From NCBI GenBank assembly GCA_003254925.1, contig QANZ01047639.1, positions 96,825 to 160,824 on the forward strand: 64,000 nt of DNA. The letters are read 5' to 3'. This stretch comes from Chamaecrista fasciculata. Its lineage: Eukaryota > Streptophyta > Magnoliopsida > Fabales > Fabaceae. Positions 48,338-60,221 of this stretch are shown here, one piece after another (position 1 is the first letter of the stretch; each line of letters begins with the position of its first letter). A model generated the notes under the pieces. It ran no database searches. It saw only the letters and a list, made by a program, of their open reading frames with translations, and was not told where the DNA came from. The translations under genes and the position numbers were made by a program.

Positions 48338-50548
48338 GGCAAAACACCCTTTCATGCCCCTAACGTTTGCAGTGATTTTCAGTTATGCCCCTAACGTTTC
48401 ATTTTGTTCAGGTATGCCCTCAATGTGCAACCAACGTTTCAATTATGCCCTCAATTTTGACTCAATGCACATGTGGCAATTTTTTTTTGCTTATGTGTCA
48501 TTTTTTTTGTCTGACTTGATTATGTGGCATCATGACTGGGCATTCNTTCATTTTAGTCCCAAATCCTCAAAATAAAATTGTAAAGTGTCCCAAAACTCTT
48601 CCAAACATTCTAATTTAGTTCTTAAAAATATTTAAAACCCTAAACCCCAAAACCCCAAAATCTAAACCCTCAAACCCTAAACTTTAAAGGCCAAAGTCCT
48701 ATTTAGGTCCCCCAGTTATACTCAATGTTCCAAATTGGTCCCTCAGTTATTTTCTATTCCATTTTGGTCCCTCAGTTTTCCAAAATTTGTCACTGTTGGT
48801 CCCTAAACGATTTCCATCCAAATTTTCTGTTAAAAAAAAGAGAAAATTAACTTTAACCTCCAAAAAGTTTATTATTTTGCATTAAAGTCCTTTTCATTTT
48901 AGAATAGGATCAAAATGTAAAAAAAAAAAAAGAAATGGGGATTAAATTGCCTTTTTGATTATACATATTCCCAAATCGTGTAACAGTGAAGAAAGCCATG
49001 GATTTTAACTTCATCTTCTTTCAACTTTTAACTTTATCTTCGTCATCTTTCTAATTTAACATAAATATTAAAAACCCTAAACACCTAACTTTTTAATTTT
49101 CATCTTCATCTTTCTAATTTAACATAAATCCCTAACTTTTTTTAATCCCTGAACCCCCTAATTTTTTTTTTGATCATCTTCATCGGTTCATCATCATCAT
49201 TCATCATCTTCATCGGATCATCATCATCATTCATCATCATCTACTTTTCAACTCACAAAATCGAGCTCATGTATTTTGTTCTTTGAACAATTATAGTTTC
49301 TGGTTGCTTGTAGTTGATTAAGAAATTTTTGGATATGATAATTATTGTAAAATCATGTTTAGCCTTGAGAATAATTTCCGAACTCGTGAACCCCTATTTT
49401 TCGCGATTCCGAGATGAACAATTTGTTGGCTTAATCATATTTGTTTCCTGAAATTGATTTAAGGGTTATCTATTTCAACACCTTAAGATTATTTACCATC
49501 TATAAATTTTGTGTAAATACCCCAACTTCCTGGAGTTTCGAAAAATGGGGACTCTTAGGGTTTTATGGCTTCGTTTTTCAAAGTTTATGGACATATCAAA
49601 CTTCAATCTAGAAATCAATACATGGGATTGAATTTAGATGTTATTATAATCAAAACCCTGGGAAGATATTCATCAACCGAGCTCAAAATGGACCGGAAAT
49701 GGCGGAAATCAGTGTGCGTGAACAGTGGAATCGCATAGATGGCTGATGATGGTGGTGGTTTTAGAGGGGTGTTTTGGGGATTTGACATGAGATGAAAATA
49801 AAAAAAAATATTTTTAAGGACTTTAGGATTTTAGGGTTTAGAGTTTTAGGGTTTTAGGGTTTTAGGGTTTAGGATTTAGAGTTTTAGGGTTAGGGTTTAG
49901 GATTTAGGGGTGTTAATATTTTTAAGGACTAAATTGGAATGTTTTGAAGAGTTTTGAGACACTTTACAATTTTATTTTGAGCATTTGGGACTAAAATGAA
50001 TGAAGATGATGAAAAGAGGGGGAATTGAGAATAATGTGATAAGAATGGGTGAGGGACCTAATTGCTCAAATTAGATTTTTTAGGGTTTATGTTTTAGGGT
50101 TTAGGGTTTATAGTTTGGGTTTTAGGGTTTAGGTTTTAGTGTTTTTAATACTTTTAAGGACTAAATTGGAATGTTTGGAAGAGTTTCGGGACACTTTACA
50201 ATTTTATTTTGAGGATTTGGGACTAAAATGAATGAAGATGATGAAAAATGTAAATCCAGGGACTGATTTGCTAGTTTACTCAATTTTTATGTTCAAAAAT
50301 GTAAATCCATTCATCATGCCAAGGTGGAAAAAAAAAAATAAGAATGCCCAGTCATGATGCCACGTAATCAAGTCAGACCAAAAAAATGACACATAAGCAA
50401 AAAAAATTGCCACATGTGCATTGAGTCAAAATTGAGGGCATAATTGAAACATTGGTTGCACATTGAGGGCATGCCTGAACAAAATGAAACGTTAGGGGCA
50501 TAACTGAAAATCACTGCAAACGTTAGGGGCATAAAATGATGTTTTGCC
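48338..50548. mobile_element. Non-autonomous MULE (Mutator-like element), 2.2 kb
   Basis: Terminal inverted repeats of 208 bases (48338-48545 and 50341-50548) start GGCAAAACA and are about 90 percent alike by eye. A perfect 9-base direct repeat TTCTTTTTT flanks the element (48329-48337 and 50549-50557), the target-duplication length of Mutator elements. The interior has no transposase frame. It contains TTAGGG-like runs (49840-49910 and 50085-50150) and a roughly 245-base partial duplication of the right subterminal part (about 49905-50010 against 50150-50250). A single N at 48546 sits exactly where about 100 bases present on the right side are missing on the left. Small open frames in the TIRs are shadows. 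Confidence 0.92.
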
Positions 50549-50557
50549 TTCTTTTTT

Positions 50558-53473
50558 CTTTTTTTCAAAATAAAATGATTGTTAGCTGTTAACTTATATC
50601 TTCAATTAATTAGAGGTCAAGTGTTTTGCCTACCTGTTTGACTTCAATGTTACCCTAAACTCCTCCCTCTCCTTCCTCACATACAGGTGTACATGTATGT
50701 ATAAAATTGCCATTTTCCTCCCTTGGCTCTTGCCGTCCACTAACAAACTTTGTTTAGCAGTTGATACTTTAATACCCCGGGAAGGTCGCAGAATAAGTAT
50801 ATCTAAATTATATGATTTTTCTAAAGTGCTAAGCCAACGAGTCCATTATCATATATCTTTGTTGCATCCATCAAAGAGTTTAAAAGAAAAAAGAAAAGAA
50901 AAAGAGAAGTGGTATTTGGATTAAAGAATATTATAATGGCGCATTATTAATTTATGTTTCCCAGTTTTTGGTAGGTATTGTTCTTCAGAGTTATTATTGT
51001 TAAGACGTCAAGATCAGACATTAGCAACCTGCCAGTCAGACACTTCTTTTAAATTCCTAAGATGGGTACTCAAGGATAGGTTTTAACACCTTACGCAAGG
51101 CTAATCAAATTGAGATTTAATTTAATTTCTTCTTGCGCATATTTTTCTTCTGACTAATGAATAAATAATTAGTACATATATATGTAACGGAAACATGTGC
51201 TGGCTTTAGTTTAGGCATGGATCTTCTAGAAGCAATGTTATGGAATTCATTTATAAAAGCTATTGAACAAAAAAGGTACTAATTTAACAAACAAAAAATA
51301 CAGTGGTGGTGACTGAGGCAGAAAGGGTGAACCAATCAATCTAACCCACAACCACACTTACTACCCTCATGGAAAATATGCCAAACTCCACAAAAGTAAT
51401 TGTTGGAAAAATAGAAATTACGCAAAGGATATCACGGTTTGACAATTTGCACTGCCCCTTTAATTTCCAAGGGATATAATGACTCCATAATGGTTCATTA
51501 TATGAAAAGGGAAAAAGAGTTATTTTTTAATTATTATTGTTTAGTAAGTGGAGCGCTTACAACAAAAGCCGAGCTCTGAGAGGCTGTAGCACAAGGTTTA
51601 ATTAACATGGGTTAGTTCGTGTTCGCGTGAGAAGAGTAAAGTGCTCCTCCATTACTATTTCACAAACCAGCTGTTCGTAAGCAACGAATAGTGGAGTGAT
51701 GAGTATATAAAACTCTCAACATGACCAAATGTAAACACTCCCTTAATTAATTAGAAATTTGAGATTTTTAGAAAAGAAAGGAATTGCATCAAATCAGATT
51801 GATTAATCGTGGCGGGAACAGAAAATGGGGCATCTCCATCTATAAGATTAAACAGTCTCTTCAGGTCGCTATCTAGGACCAGCATGTAGTAGGTGAAACG
51901 ATATGTTGAAAAAAGCAAAAAACAAAAAACGTATAGTATAGTAGTTCTTTGATCGATCGATAGGCCTCCTTATATACTCTACTTGCTAACGTACGCAAGC
52001 GTGCATGTTATTGCTGTTCAGCTCCTAATGCCCCAAATAGTAAGATATATATATAGTTGTTTGATTTTAGAAATTGAATAGGAAGTTAGGAACCTTACGA
52101 TCCCGATCTAGAATGTTATTTATGTTAAACAGTTATATGAGTAGTTAGGTTTAGGTAATGGTGGCGTAGAAAGAAAGGGAGAGAAGTTGCTACACTCTTT
52201 ACTCTTTTTAGAGTCCATATGTTTGAAGTTACTACACATATCAACAGCGCTAAATCTGACTTTAGTTTGTATTGTTTGATCACTTCCCTGATTCAGGTTC
52301 AAGCATACAATTTACTTACTTAACTCTTCCTCTACACGGAAAATATTCATGAGATATATATATTAGGATTTAGGAATTTAGCACTATGCTGAACTGTCAA
52401 CTGCGGCCTAAGAGGCTAAGACTTTTTTTTTTCTTTTTCCCTTTTTCCGTCATGACTATTGATATATAGGGCCAGGTTTTATATTTGGATTGGGCCTTCA
52501 GTACTTCCACGTTTAATTAATGAATATCCATGCAGCAGAGTCCAGAGAAGCCAACGACGTCCCTTTCTTAATCAAACGTAAGCCCGAAGAAAAATCCACA
52601 ATTTTCTGATGCGTAACTTGATATTTCTATGTTAAGACTAAAGAGCAAAGAAAATTGTCCAAAACAAAAGTATGGAGCATATTAGATAGTTGATCTACAG
52701 ACACATCCCGCGTATCCTTCCTCTTTAGATATTGCTTTTACTGGATCTTTAATTCAAACTCATCACTGATCAGTGATCACATATATATACCATTATTTCA
52801 GAATTGAATACATCAATGGTCTAATAATGGTGTTACTCACCCCCATTTCGATGTGGTATTTCAATTTATAAAGTGGGTGTCAACGGGTCATTCTCGTGTC
52901 ATTTACTGTGCCATTAATTAGTGTTATACATGCGTATGTGTGAAGTGTAATTTTTGAGGGTGTGTGTGTTATCTCAAGAAGGGGTTTGGTGAAGGCGTTT
53001 CCGTAGTGGGTCACCCTCATTCCCTACGTAGAAACCAACTATACCAACCCAAGCTCCTTATTTCCACACTCCACCGTCTAATTAATTAATTTCTCCATAG
53101 TTCCTTAAATTTCTATCAACCTCCTCCATTCCAACCTACCATTCGTGGTAATTAATATGACAAATTTCCCTCTTTTTTTTCCTTCCAACCTTTTGTCACT
53201 TCCTGTTTTCTTTTATATGTTTTCGGTTTTCCTCACCTTCCATGCATGTAAATAAATAACAAGGAGCCAAGGATACAGCAAATTTGTCTTACTTTCGGTT
53301 GACTTTTAATCACTATCGCAGTTAAATAATTTTTTTCCATTGCGCCAATCTATAGTTCCAACAGTCCACAATCATGCATCTTATAGTACTAATTAATTAA
53401 TCACCCTCGTAGGCCTTCGTCCTCACATTTTCTTTCTGTCATCCTTATTTTAATTCCCCCATATATATATATA
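50558..53473. other. Intergenic DNA, 2.9 kb, no gene seen
   Basis: AT-rich sequence with no coding similarity, no RNA gene and no clear element ends. It contains several plain AT tracts. A polymorphic-looking CATATATATAT run leads into the Helitron at 53474. Confidence 0.45.
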
Positions 53474-53649
53474 CTAGGGGCTTTGCGTGCTCTAACGGGC
53501 ACGCAAATATGTATGTAAAATAAATAAGGGACTAAATTGTTAACTTAGTAAAGAAAGAGAGACCAAATAGTAAATTTTCTCTTATTTTTAATTTCATAGA
53601 CTATAGTTTTAAACATGGAAGACCAAAAAGGGGTGGAGCCATATAATAT
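53474..53649 (-). mobile_element. Mini-Helitron, minus orientation, 5' end lost in the gap
   Basis: Read on the minus strand the element ends with a hairpin (GCGTGCCCGTTAGAGCACGC), then AAAGCCCCTAG followed by T in a TA tract: the CTRR-T rule of Helitron 3' ends. Its body matches the copy at 55885 along its length ('tccaccccttt', 'aaaactatagt', 'aatttagtccct', 'acatacatatttgcg'). The match continues to 'atattatatg', so the TC start should lie within about five bases of the gap edge at 53650. It is non-coding, about 180 bases in full. Confidence 0.85.
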
Positions 53650-53803
53650 NNNNNNNNNNNNNNNNNNNNNNNNNNNNNNNNNNNNNNNNNNNNNNNNNNN
53701 NNNNNNNNNNNNNNNNNNNNNNNNNNNNNNNNNNNNNNNNNNNNNNNNNNNNNNNNNNNNNNNNNNNNNNNNNNNNNNNNNNNNNNNNNNNNNNNNNNNN
53801 NNN
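53650..53803. other. Assembly gap of 154 N
   Basis: A run of N bases beginning at the 5' edge of the mini-Helitron. Frames drawn across it are meaningless. Confidence 1.
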
Positions 53804-54612
53804 TTCTTTTTCATTTGTTCTTTTAATATTTAGAATAAAATAAATTATTAATTATATTTAAAATAATTATTTGTATCATTATAGAGGATTTATATTTAAT
53901 ATATTAAAAATAATTATTTATTACATCATCCGGTCCGACCGATGGTTCGACCGATTCAACCAATCAGACCGTGAACCGAACACTAGTTCGAGTCTTTGTC
54001 CGGTTCGATTTTGACAACATTGTTTCAGACTTAATATTATTAATATATATAAAACTATTTTAACTTTATAAATTTAATTAGTTACGAGATATTGAAAATA
54101 TATTCAAGATAAATTACAAATAAATATAAATAATCATATTTGAAGTTGTCTTAAAAAGCTCTAAATTTTTGTAAGGTCGTAAAATGTATTTTCATAATTC
54201 ACGAAAAATATAAATATAAACATAAATTTTTGAATATATTAATTTTGTTTGAACTTTTAAATTTAAACTAAAATGATGAGGATATTTTAGTCTTTAAAAT
54301 AAAACAGACAAAACATTTAATGCTAATCAATTTATTTTTTTATTTTTTATATTTTCAAAATTCATTTAATGATTCTTAACTAAGTACACGTGTTAAGCTT
54401 ACCCTTTATTTATTTATTTATTTATTTGGGGACAAGTAATGAGCGTAATAAATCAAAGTTGGCCCCTACCTATCCAACAGAATCTTGATGATGCCCTTGT
54501 CCTAACAAGTTGAGTCATCAAAAGGGTAAATACCAAACAATCCCGCACAACAAGAAAATGTGAAGACGCTTTGAGTTTCTGGATTCTTCCCCTCCTATCC
54601 ATCCCAAAAAAT
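53804..54612. repeat. AT-rich spacer with a 'ccggttcgaccg' dispersed repeat
   Basis: At 53929-54030 alternating 'ggttcgaccg', 'ccgattcaacc' and 'gtccggttcgat' phrases form the partly palindromic motif common in plant dispersed repeats. A TTTA run lies at about 54405-54426. The last 100 bases before 54613 are the likely leader of the hydrolase gene. Confidence 0.5.
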
Positions 54613-57257
54613 ATGTTCCCATCATTTCTAAGCATCGTCTCCGTATACGGCAGCTACCTCCGTCGTTGCTTCGTCGCCGCCGGCCTGACCTCCCAGAAGA
54701 TCGACGTGGACGATGAAACCACCGTCCATTTCTGGGGGCCCAGAGATCGCGAGTCCTCCCACCAAAAGCCCAATCTGCTTCTAATCCACGGGTTTGGGCC
54801 CATGGCCATCTGGCAATGGCGCCAACAAGTCCAGTCATTGGCCCCTCACTTCCACGTGTACGTTCCAGATCTCATCTTCTTCGGAGGCTCGTCCACCAAG
54901 TCCAGCGAGCGAAGCGAGGTGTTTCAGGCTGCCACGGTGGCGAAACTTATGGACAAGTTACAAGTGAAGAAGTTCCACGTGGTGGGCACTAGTTATGGAG
55001 GGTTCGTGGCTTATCATTTGGCGAGAAGGTTAGGGGATGAGAGAGTAGAGAAAGTGGTGATTGCGAGCTCGGGTGTTAATATGAGAAGAAATGATAGTGT
55101 GGCTTTATTGGAAAGAGCTAAACTTGACAAAATCGAGGACCTTATGTTGCCTGCTACTCCTCAACACTTACGCAAATTGATGAGTTTGTCTGTCTCCAAG
55201 CGTCTCCATATCTTGCCTGATTTTTTCTTGAATGACTTCCTCAACGTCGGTTTTTTCTTCCCAATCTCTTCTCTTTAATCACTCTATCCTTCTTTTACTC
55301 TATTACTGCTTCTTAATTTCTCCTAACAGTGAGTTACTAACTCAAATTAAGTTAATACTAATTTCATTTCATAAGACCAATAATGCTGATAGCAAGTGAG
55401 AACTGAACATGAGCATGATGGTTAGGAAAGTCATGATTAATTTGTTGAGAAATATGTGAATTAATGGCTGTGATTAGTACTATATATGTAACTAATAAGA
55501 GTGTGTGTAAGTATTAATTCTACCTGTTAAGGAAGGCAAATTAAGACGGATAGCATCAACTAATTAATAAATGGCAAATGGGTGGGTATGAGTGAGACAT
55601 ATTAATTTATTGGTGGGTATACGTACTTTTGTTTTTCTTATTAATGCTATTATGGAATGCCACAGATGGCAACTGAATATTGGATATGGTTGCAGAATTT
55701 ATACTCGGAAAATAGGAAGGAAAAGATGGAGCTTCTGAAAGGGGTGACCCTCGGACGGGATGATGCTTTGAATCTTTCGCCTCTTCAACAGGTAGGTAAA
55801 CTATATGCGTATGCGTAGCTCATATACGAGACATTATAATATAGCATTAATACATGAATTTATATAAATTTTGTTTTATATATATCTTATATTATATGCC
55901 TCCACCCCTTTCTGATCGTCAACATTTTAAAACTATAGTACAAAATTAATAATAAGAGGAAAATTATTATTTGATCCCTTTTTTTACACTGAGTTAATGA
56001 TTTAGTCCCTCATTTATTTTACATACATATTTGCGTGCCCATTAGGGCACGCAAAGCCTCTAATATATATATATATATATATCTTTACCATAAAATTACA
56101 AGTTTTAGTTATACTTTCTGCTTTTGATAATAAGACACGAGAAAAAAAAAATTAAAATTTTTTTTATTAAATGAAATTAATTTTAAACATATATCTTAAA
56201 TTTTTTAAATAATATAACAAAAATATAAACAATTTTATATAAATATAGTGCTATACTAATTATCCAGTAATTAAAATGGTTCATTATACTCCTGAGTCCT
56301 ACATAATTAAAGTTCATCGTTGTCGGTGAAGATGTTGTTAGGGTTTACTTTGTTTTTTCAAAGTCCCACATTAGTTGCATAGGAAAGTTGAGTGGATGAG
56401 GAAGCTGTTTAGGGGTTTTCACCTTAAGAGGCATCAAAACTTACATAGAAATCCCAAATGGTGTAATGGAGTTTGGGTAGTTGTGTGTCATTGTGAGAGA
56501 GAGAGTTTACAATTTTTTTCAATAAAAAATTGTATTGAGGAGAGTTTGTAATTTTGTCCGTACAAAAATTATAAATAATGAAGTTTGTCAAAGTGAGAAT
56601 GTGGAGTAGGTCTTAAGTAAAACTGGTTTATGAGATTTATCATTAGCTATAAATTAATTGCTAGCTGATTGTTGTGGTTGCCTATTCGATCAGGAGGTTC
56701 TAATAATATGGGGAGAACATGATCAGATATTTCCCGTGCAGATGGCCACCGAGCTCAAAGAGTATGTATCCAACTGCTTCTTCAGTTTTCCTAATTCAAT
56801 ATTTGATACATTACTAATTATTTATTCTAATTATTATGCGCTTAGTTAACCAACAACGTCCTTTTGGTAAATTATTAACTTGCGAAAGAATTAGTTCTAT
56901 GACGCAAAGAAAAAGATATTTGATATGACACTCAAAAGATTATGAATTAATTAAAATCGCCCTTTTCTCCGTGAAATTGATTTATCTTTCAATTTGATAT
57001 TGAGCACAGCTCTTTTTCGTCCTTCCCCGTTGGTTAACCTAATATTATTAAACGGCCCGGCCAGTAGGCAGTAGCTATACAATTACTTAATTTGGCTAAA
57101 CTATTAACTATATATTTATAATTAGTGGTTGGCTACTAATTGCAGGGTAGTTAGTAAGAAGGCAAAACTGGAAGTGATAAAGAACGCGTCCCATGTTCCT
57201 CAAATTGAAAAGCCTGGAGAATTTAACAAAATTGTATTGGATTTCTTACGCAGCTAG
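54613..57257 (+). CDS. Alpha/beta hydrolase fold protein
   Basis: Four exons: 54613-55245, 55696-55791, 56694-56761 and 57146-57257. They give 909 bases and 302 residues. The catalytic triad is complete: nucleophile Ser127 in GTSYGG (125-130), Asp253 in IIWGEHDQIFP, and His282 in KNASHVPQIEKPG. The oxyanion segment LLIHGFGPMAIWQWR and lid region follow the fold order. A hydrophobic N terminus (residues 1-25, MFPSFLSIVSVYGSYLRRCF) may anchor or target it. The exact substrate is unknown. It is similar, as I recall, to Arabidopsis At4g33180, which neighbours the PPR gene At4g33170 also represented here. The exon 1 donor is AAC|GTCGGT, a weak site but the one that keeps frame. Intron 2 contains a mini-Helitron and an LTR-like segment. 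The start is the first ATG; the longer frame begins at TTG. Confidence 0.87.
55885..56063 (+). mobile_element. Mini-Helitron, plus orientation, 179 bp, inside hydrolase intron 2
   Basis: Starts with TC after A (55884|55885, TCTTATATTATATGCCTCC) and ends with the stem GCGTGCCC attа GGGCACGC, then AAAGCCTCTAA before T (56064). The A|TC...CTRR|T layout is the Helitron signature. No inverted ends and no target duplication, as expected. The matching body shared with the copy at 53474 fixes both termini. It encodes no Rep/helicase and must have used an autonomous partner. Confidence 0.88.
56333..56650 (+). mobile_element. Possible LTR fragment in hydrolase intron 2
   Basis: The phrase 'aagtcccacattagttgcat' is typical of plant LTRs. 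It is followed by 'tttttttcaataaaaaattg' as a possible polyadenylation region, with a GA tract at 56502-56511. The ends were not defined and no internal coding part is present, so it could be a solo LTR or TRIM. Confidence 0.35.
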
Positions 57258-58700
57258 CTCCTCTTGAAAATATATACTTGGTGACCGTTGCCGCAGAAGC
57301 ATATGTTATTGTTTGTTTGTTTGTTTCTTTCTTTTTTCGAGTGTCACTTTTCATATGCTATATATTATCTTCTTCGTTCAAACTTAATTAGAAGGATGTG
57401 TAGCTTAATTAACAGAATAATTAAGTTATGTGCTTATGATGGAATTAATGAATTATAGTAGTGCTATGAATAGTAAGTTAATTAACCAGCTATTCTTTTT
57501 ATAAGCTAGTGATAATTTATTTAAGTACCTCCACTTTTTCAAATCATGACGTTGTTTTCAACATGGTCCTACTTTTGCTATTGTAGTGGATTTTATGGCC
57601 CCCTAGCTTTTGTGTTTTTAACATTTTCCAGTCAAAGTTAATCATTTCATCACTTCTTTGTAATAATTAATTAGTTTATTAGTTAATTAATCAATTATTG
57701 GAGGCATGTGTACGTGAAAGTCCACGTTACATGTAGCCAGCCAATGCGCCCTCGCTACCAAAAACTATTACTTCGAACTTCGATGTTTTATTTTTAATTT
57801 AAGAATAATATAGACTGAATTTCTGTAAGATTTCTATTATGTTAGTTATAAATATTAATAAAAAATAAATGCGCTAAATTTGTTCTATTATGTTAGTCAT
57901 GAAAGATAAAAAATATTCAAACAAATTATATAAATAATTGTAAAAAGTAAATAAAATTTACAAATGAAAGGAAAAAAAATGATATTTTTGTATAATTATT
58001 CTTTTTTTTAACATTATTGTGGCTGTCTCGATATGTAATTGGACCTCAAACTTCAGGCCAAAAAAAAAATTGGACCTCAAACTCAAAGTTTTTTTTTCTC
58101 TGTCCTGATTCGTGTATTGACAATTAGGCCCAGAAAATATAGTTTTGGCAAAAACAAAACAAATCAGAAAAAGACTTCAGAATATTGTTTTCAAATAAAT
58201 ACATGAAAAAAAATACTTTATTATTTACTTTTTTAAATTTTGAGTTTGAAATATATTATTCAAAAGAAAATTTAAAATGTAATATTTTTTTGGTCAAAAC
58301 CTCAAATTGGTCCTTTATTATGTGGTGGATTTCAAATTAGACTCTGATGTTTCATTTGTTTTAGATAGGTCTTATATGTTTTTATAATTTCTCAAATTGA
58401 TCTAAAAAATACTGAATGTGGTCATATTCATCTCGTTTCAAGTTCAAATGCGACAAATTCACAGCTATGAGTTTCTTTTAAAGAGTACTTTGAAGGCGTC
58501 AACAAACGAGGTCAAATCAAATCTTGAAAAATAGATAATTTGTTTCATAGTCAAAAAAAAACTTTGTTATATATTTCTCGTTTTAAGCTCGAATTCGACG
58601 AGTTCAAAATTTTGTGCTAACTTTTGAAAAGTTCTTTTTCTATCTAGCTAAGTTTGTTAGTAAATGAGGTCAAATCACATATCAAAAGTAGGATTGAGAC
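57258..58700. other. Intergenic DNA after the hydrolase gene
   Basis: Presumed 3' UTR, then AT-rich sequence. 58275-58410 is another copy of the 'aaattggtcc' dispersed repeat seen near 26655. 58430-58500 and 58575-58650 are diverged direct repeats ('tctcgttttaagctcgaatt'). No gene. Confidence 0.5.
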
Positions 58701-59075
58701 CAAAAGCCTACCTTTTAGTCCTTAAATTTATTCCTAAACTATGATTTAGTCCCAAAATATTGATAATATATACATCTTAGACCATGAATTTTTCGCAAAC
58801 ATCAACTATTTAGGGTATGTTTGGGTTACTTCATGACCAGTTTATTTTTTGTTACGAATTTTTTTTGTGTTACACATATATATGGCTTATTATAGTACTG
58901 CAAAGTTCATGTCCATCTATTTATATAACGATTATATGAGTTGAACTTACCTGCACTGCACGAGTTTGGCCCTAGTCTATACAAAAAATTGTGAGGAAAA
59001 TGTACATTGGTTGAGTCAAAATTGCTCCTTTTATTTATTTTTTTTCCATTTTCTACATTTTAATGCGTTAAAAAT

Positions 59076-59157
59076 AAAAACTTTCCATAAGTGGAGTACC
59101 GGGTTCTAGCCGTTACGTACCTGGTAGAACCCGGTACCCTATTTATGGAAAGTTTTT
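59076..59157. repeat. 82-bp palindrome in array unit 1
   Basis: The arms read 'aaaaactttccataa' and 'ttatggaaagttttt' with 'gtaccgggttct' / 'agaacccggtac' inside, centred on TACGTA at 59114-59119. It could form a cruciform or hairpin. A few mismatches lie in the arms. Confidence 0.9.
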
Positions 59158-59620
59158 CAATTTAACCAAGAGACCTCAAATTTAATAGCTCAAAACCTAT
59201 CATTTCTTATATATACACTTTTGGTCAAAGTGCAATACTGTAATTGAAAGAGAAAGCCTACTTTTTAGTCCTTAAATTTATTCCTAAGTTACGATTTAGT
59301 CCCAAAATATTGATAATATACATCTTAGTCCATGATTTTTTCGCAAAAATTAACTATTTTGGGTATGTTTGGGTTAGTTCATGACCAGTTTATTTTTTGT
59401 TACGAATCTTTTTTGTGCTACACATATATGTGGCTTATTATAGTACTGCAAAGTTCATTTCCATCTATTTATATAACGATTATATGAGTTGAACTTACCT
59501 GCACTGCACGAGTTTGGCCCTTGTCTATACAAAAAATTGTGAGGAAATTGTACATTGGTAGCGTCAAATTTGCTCCTTTTATTTTTTTTTTCATTTTCTA
59601 TATTTTAATTGGTTTAAAAT

Positions 59621-59704
59621 AAAAAACTTTTCATAAATGGAGTACCGGGTTCTTGCCGGTACGTACCGGGTAGAACCCGATACCCTATTTATGGAAAGTT
59701 TTTT
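59621..59704. repeat. 84-bp palindrome in array unit 2
   Basis: Same structure as in unit 1, centred on TACGTA at 59660-59665 inside GGTACGTACC. The core 'gccggtacgtaccgg' is nearly perfect. Confidence 0.9.
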
Positions 59705-60139
59705 AAAGTGCAAAACTTATCATTTCTTATATATACACTTTTTGTGAAAGTGCAATACTGTAATGGAAAAAGAAAGCCTACTTTTCAGTACTTAAATTTA
59801 TTTCTAAACTATAATTTAGTCCCAAAATATTGAAAATATACATCTTAGTCCATGATTTTTTCGCAAACATCAACTATTTAGTGTATGTTTGGGTTAGTTT
59901 ATGACCATTTATTTTCTGTTACGAATCTTTTTTTTGCTACACATATATATGGCTTATTATCGTACTGCAAAGTTCATGTCCATCTATTTATATAACGATT
60001 ATATGGGTTGAACTTACCTACACTACACAGGTATGGCCCTGGTCTATACAAAAAATTGTGAGGAAAATGTACATTGGTAGCGACAAAATTCCTCCTTTTA
60101 TATTTTTTTCCATTTTCTACATTTTAATTGGTTTAAAAT

Positions 60140-60221
60140 AAAAACTTTCCATAAATGGAGTACCGGGTTCTAGCCGGTACGTACTGGGTAGAACCCGGTA
60201 CCCTATTTATGGAAAGTTTTT
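60140..60221. repeat. 82-bp palindrome in array unit 3
   Basis: Same structure, centred on TACGTA at 60178-60183. Arms match except at two or three positions. Confidence 0.9.

Noticed and set aside
48279..48575. A 98-codon frame and its mirror at 50368-50568 sharing the same peptide
   Set aside because: The shared peptide results from translating the MULE terminal repeats on both sides; it is not a gene family.
53545..53833. Open frames running through the N gap
   Set aside because: They consist of unknown bases and have no coding content.
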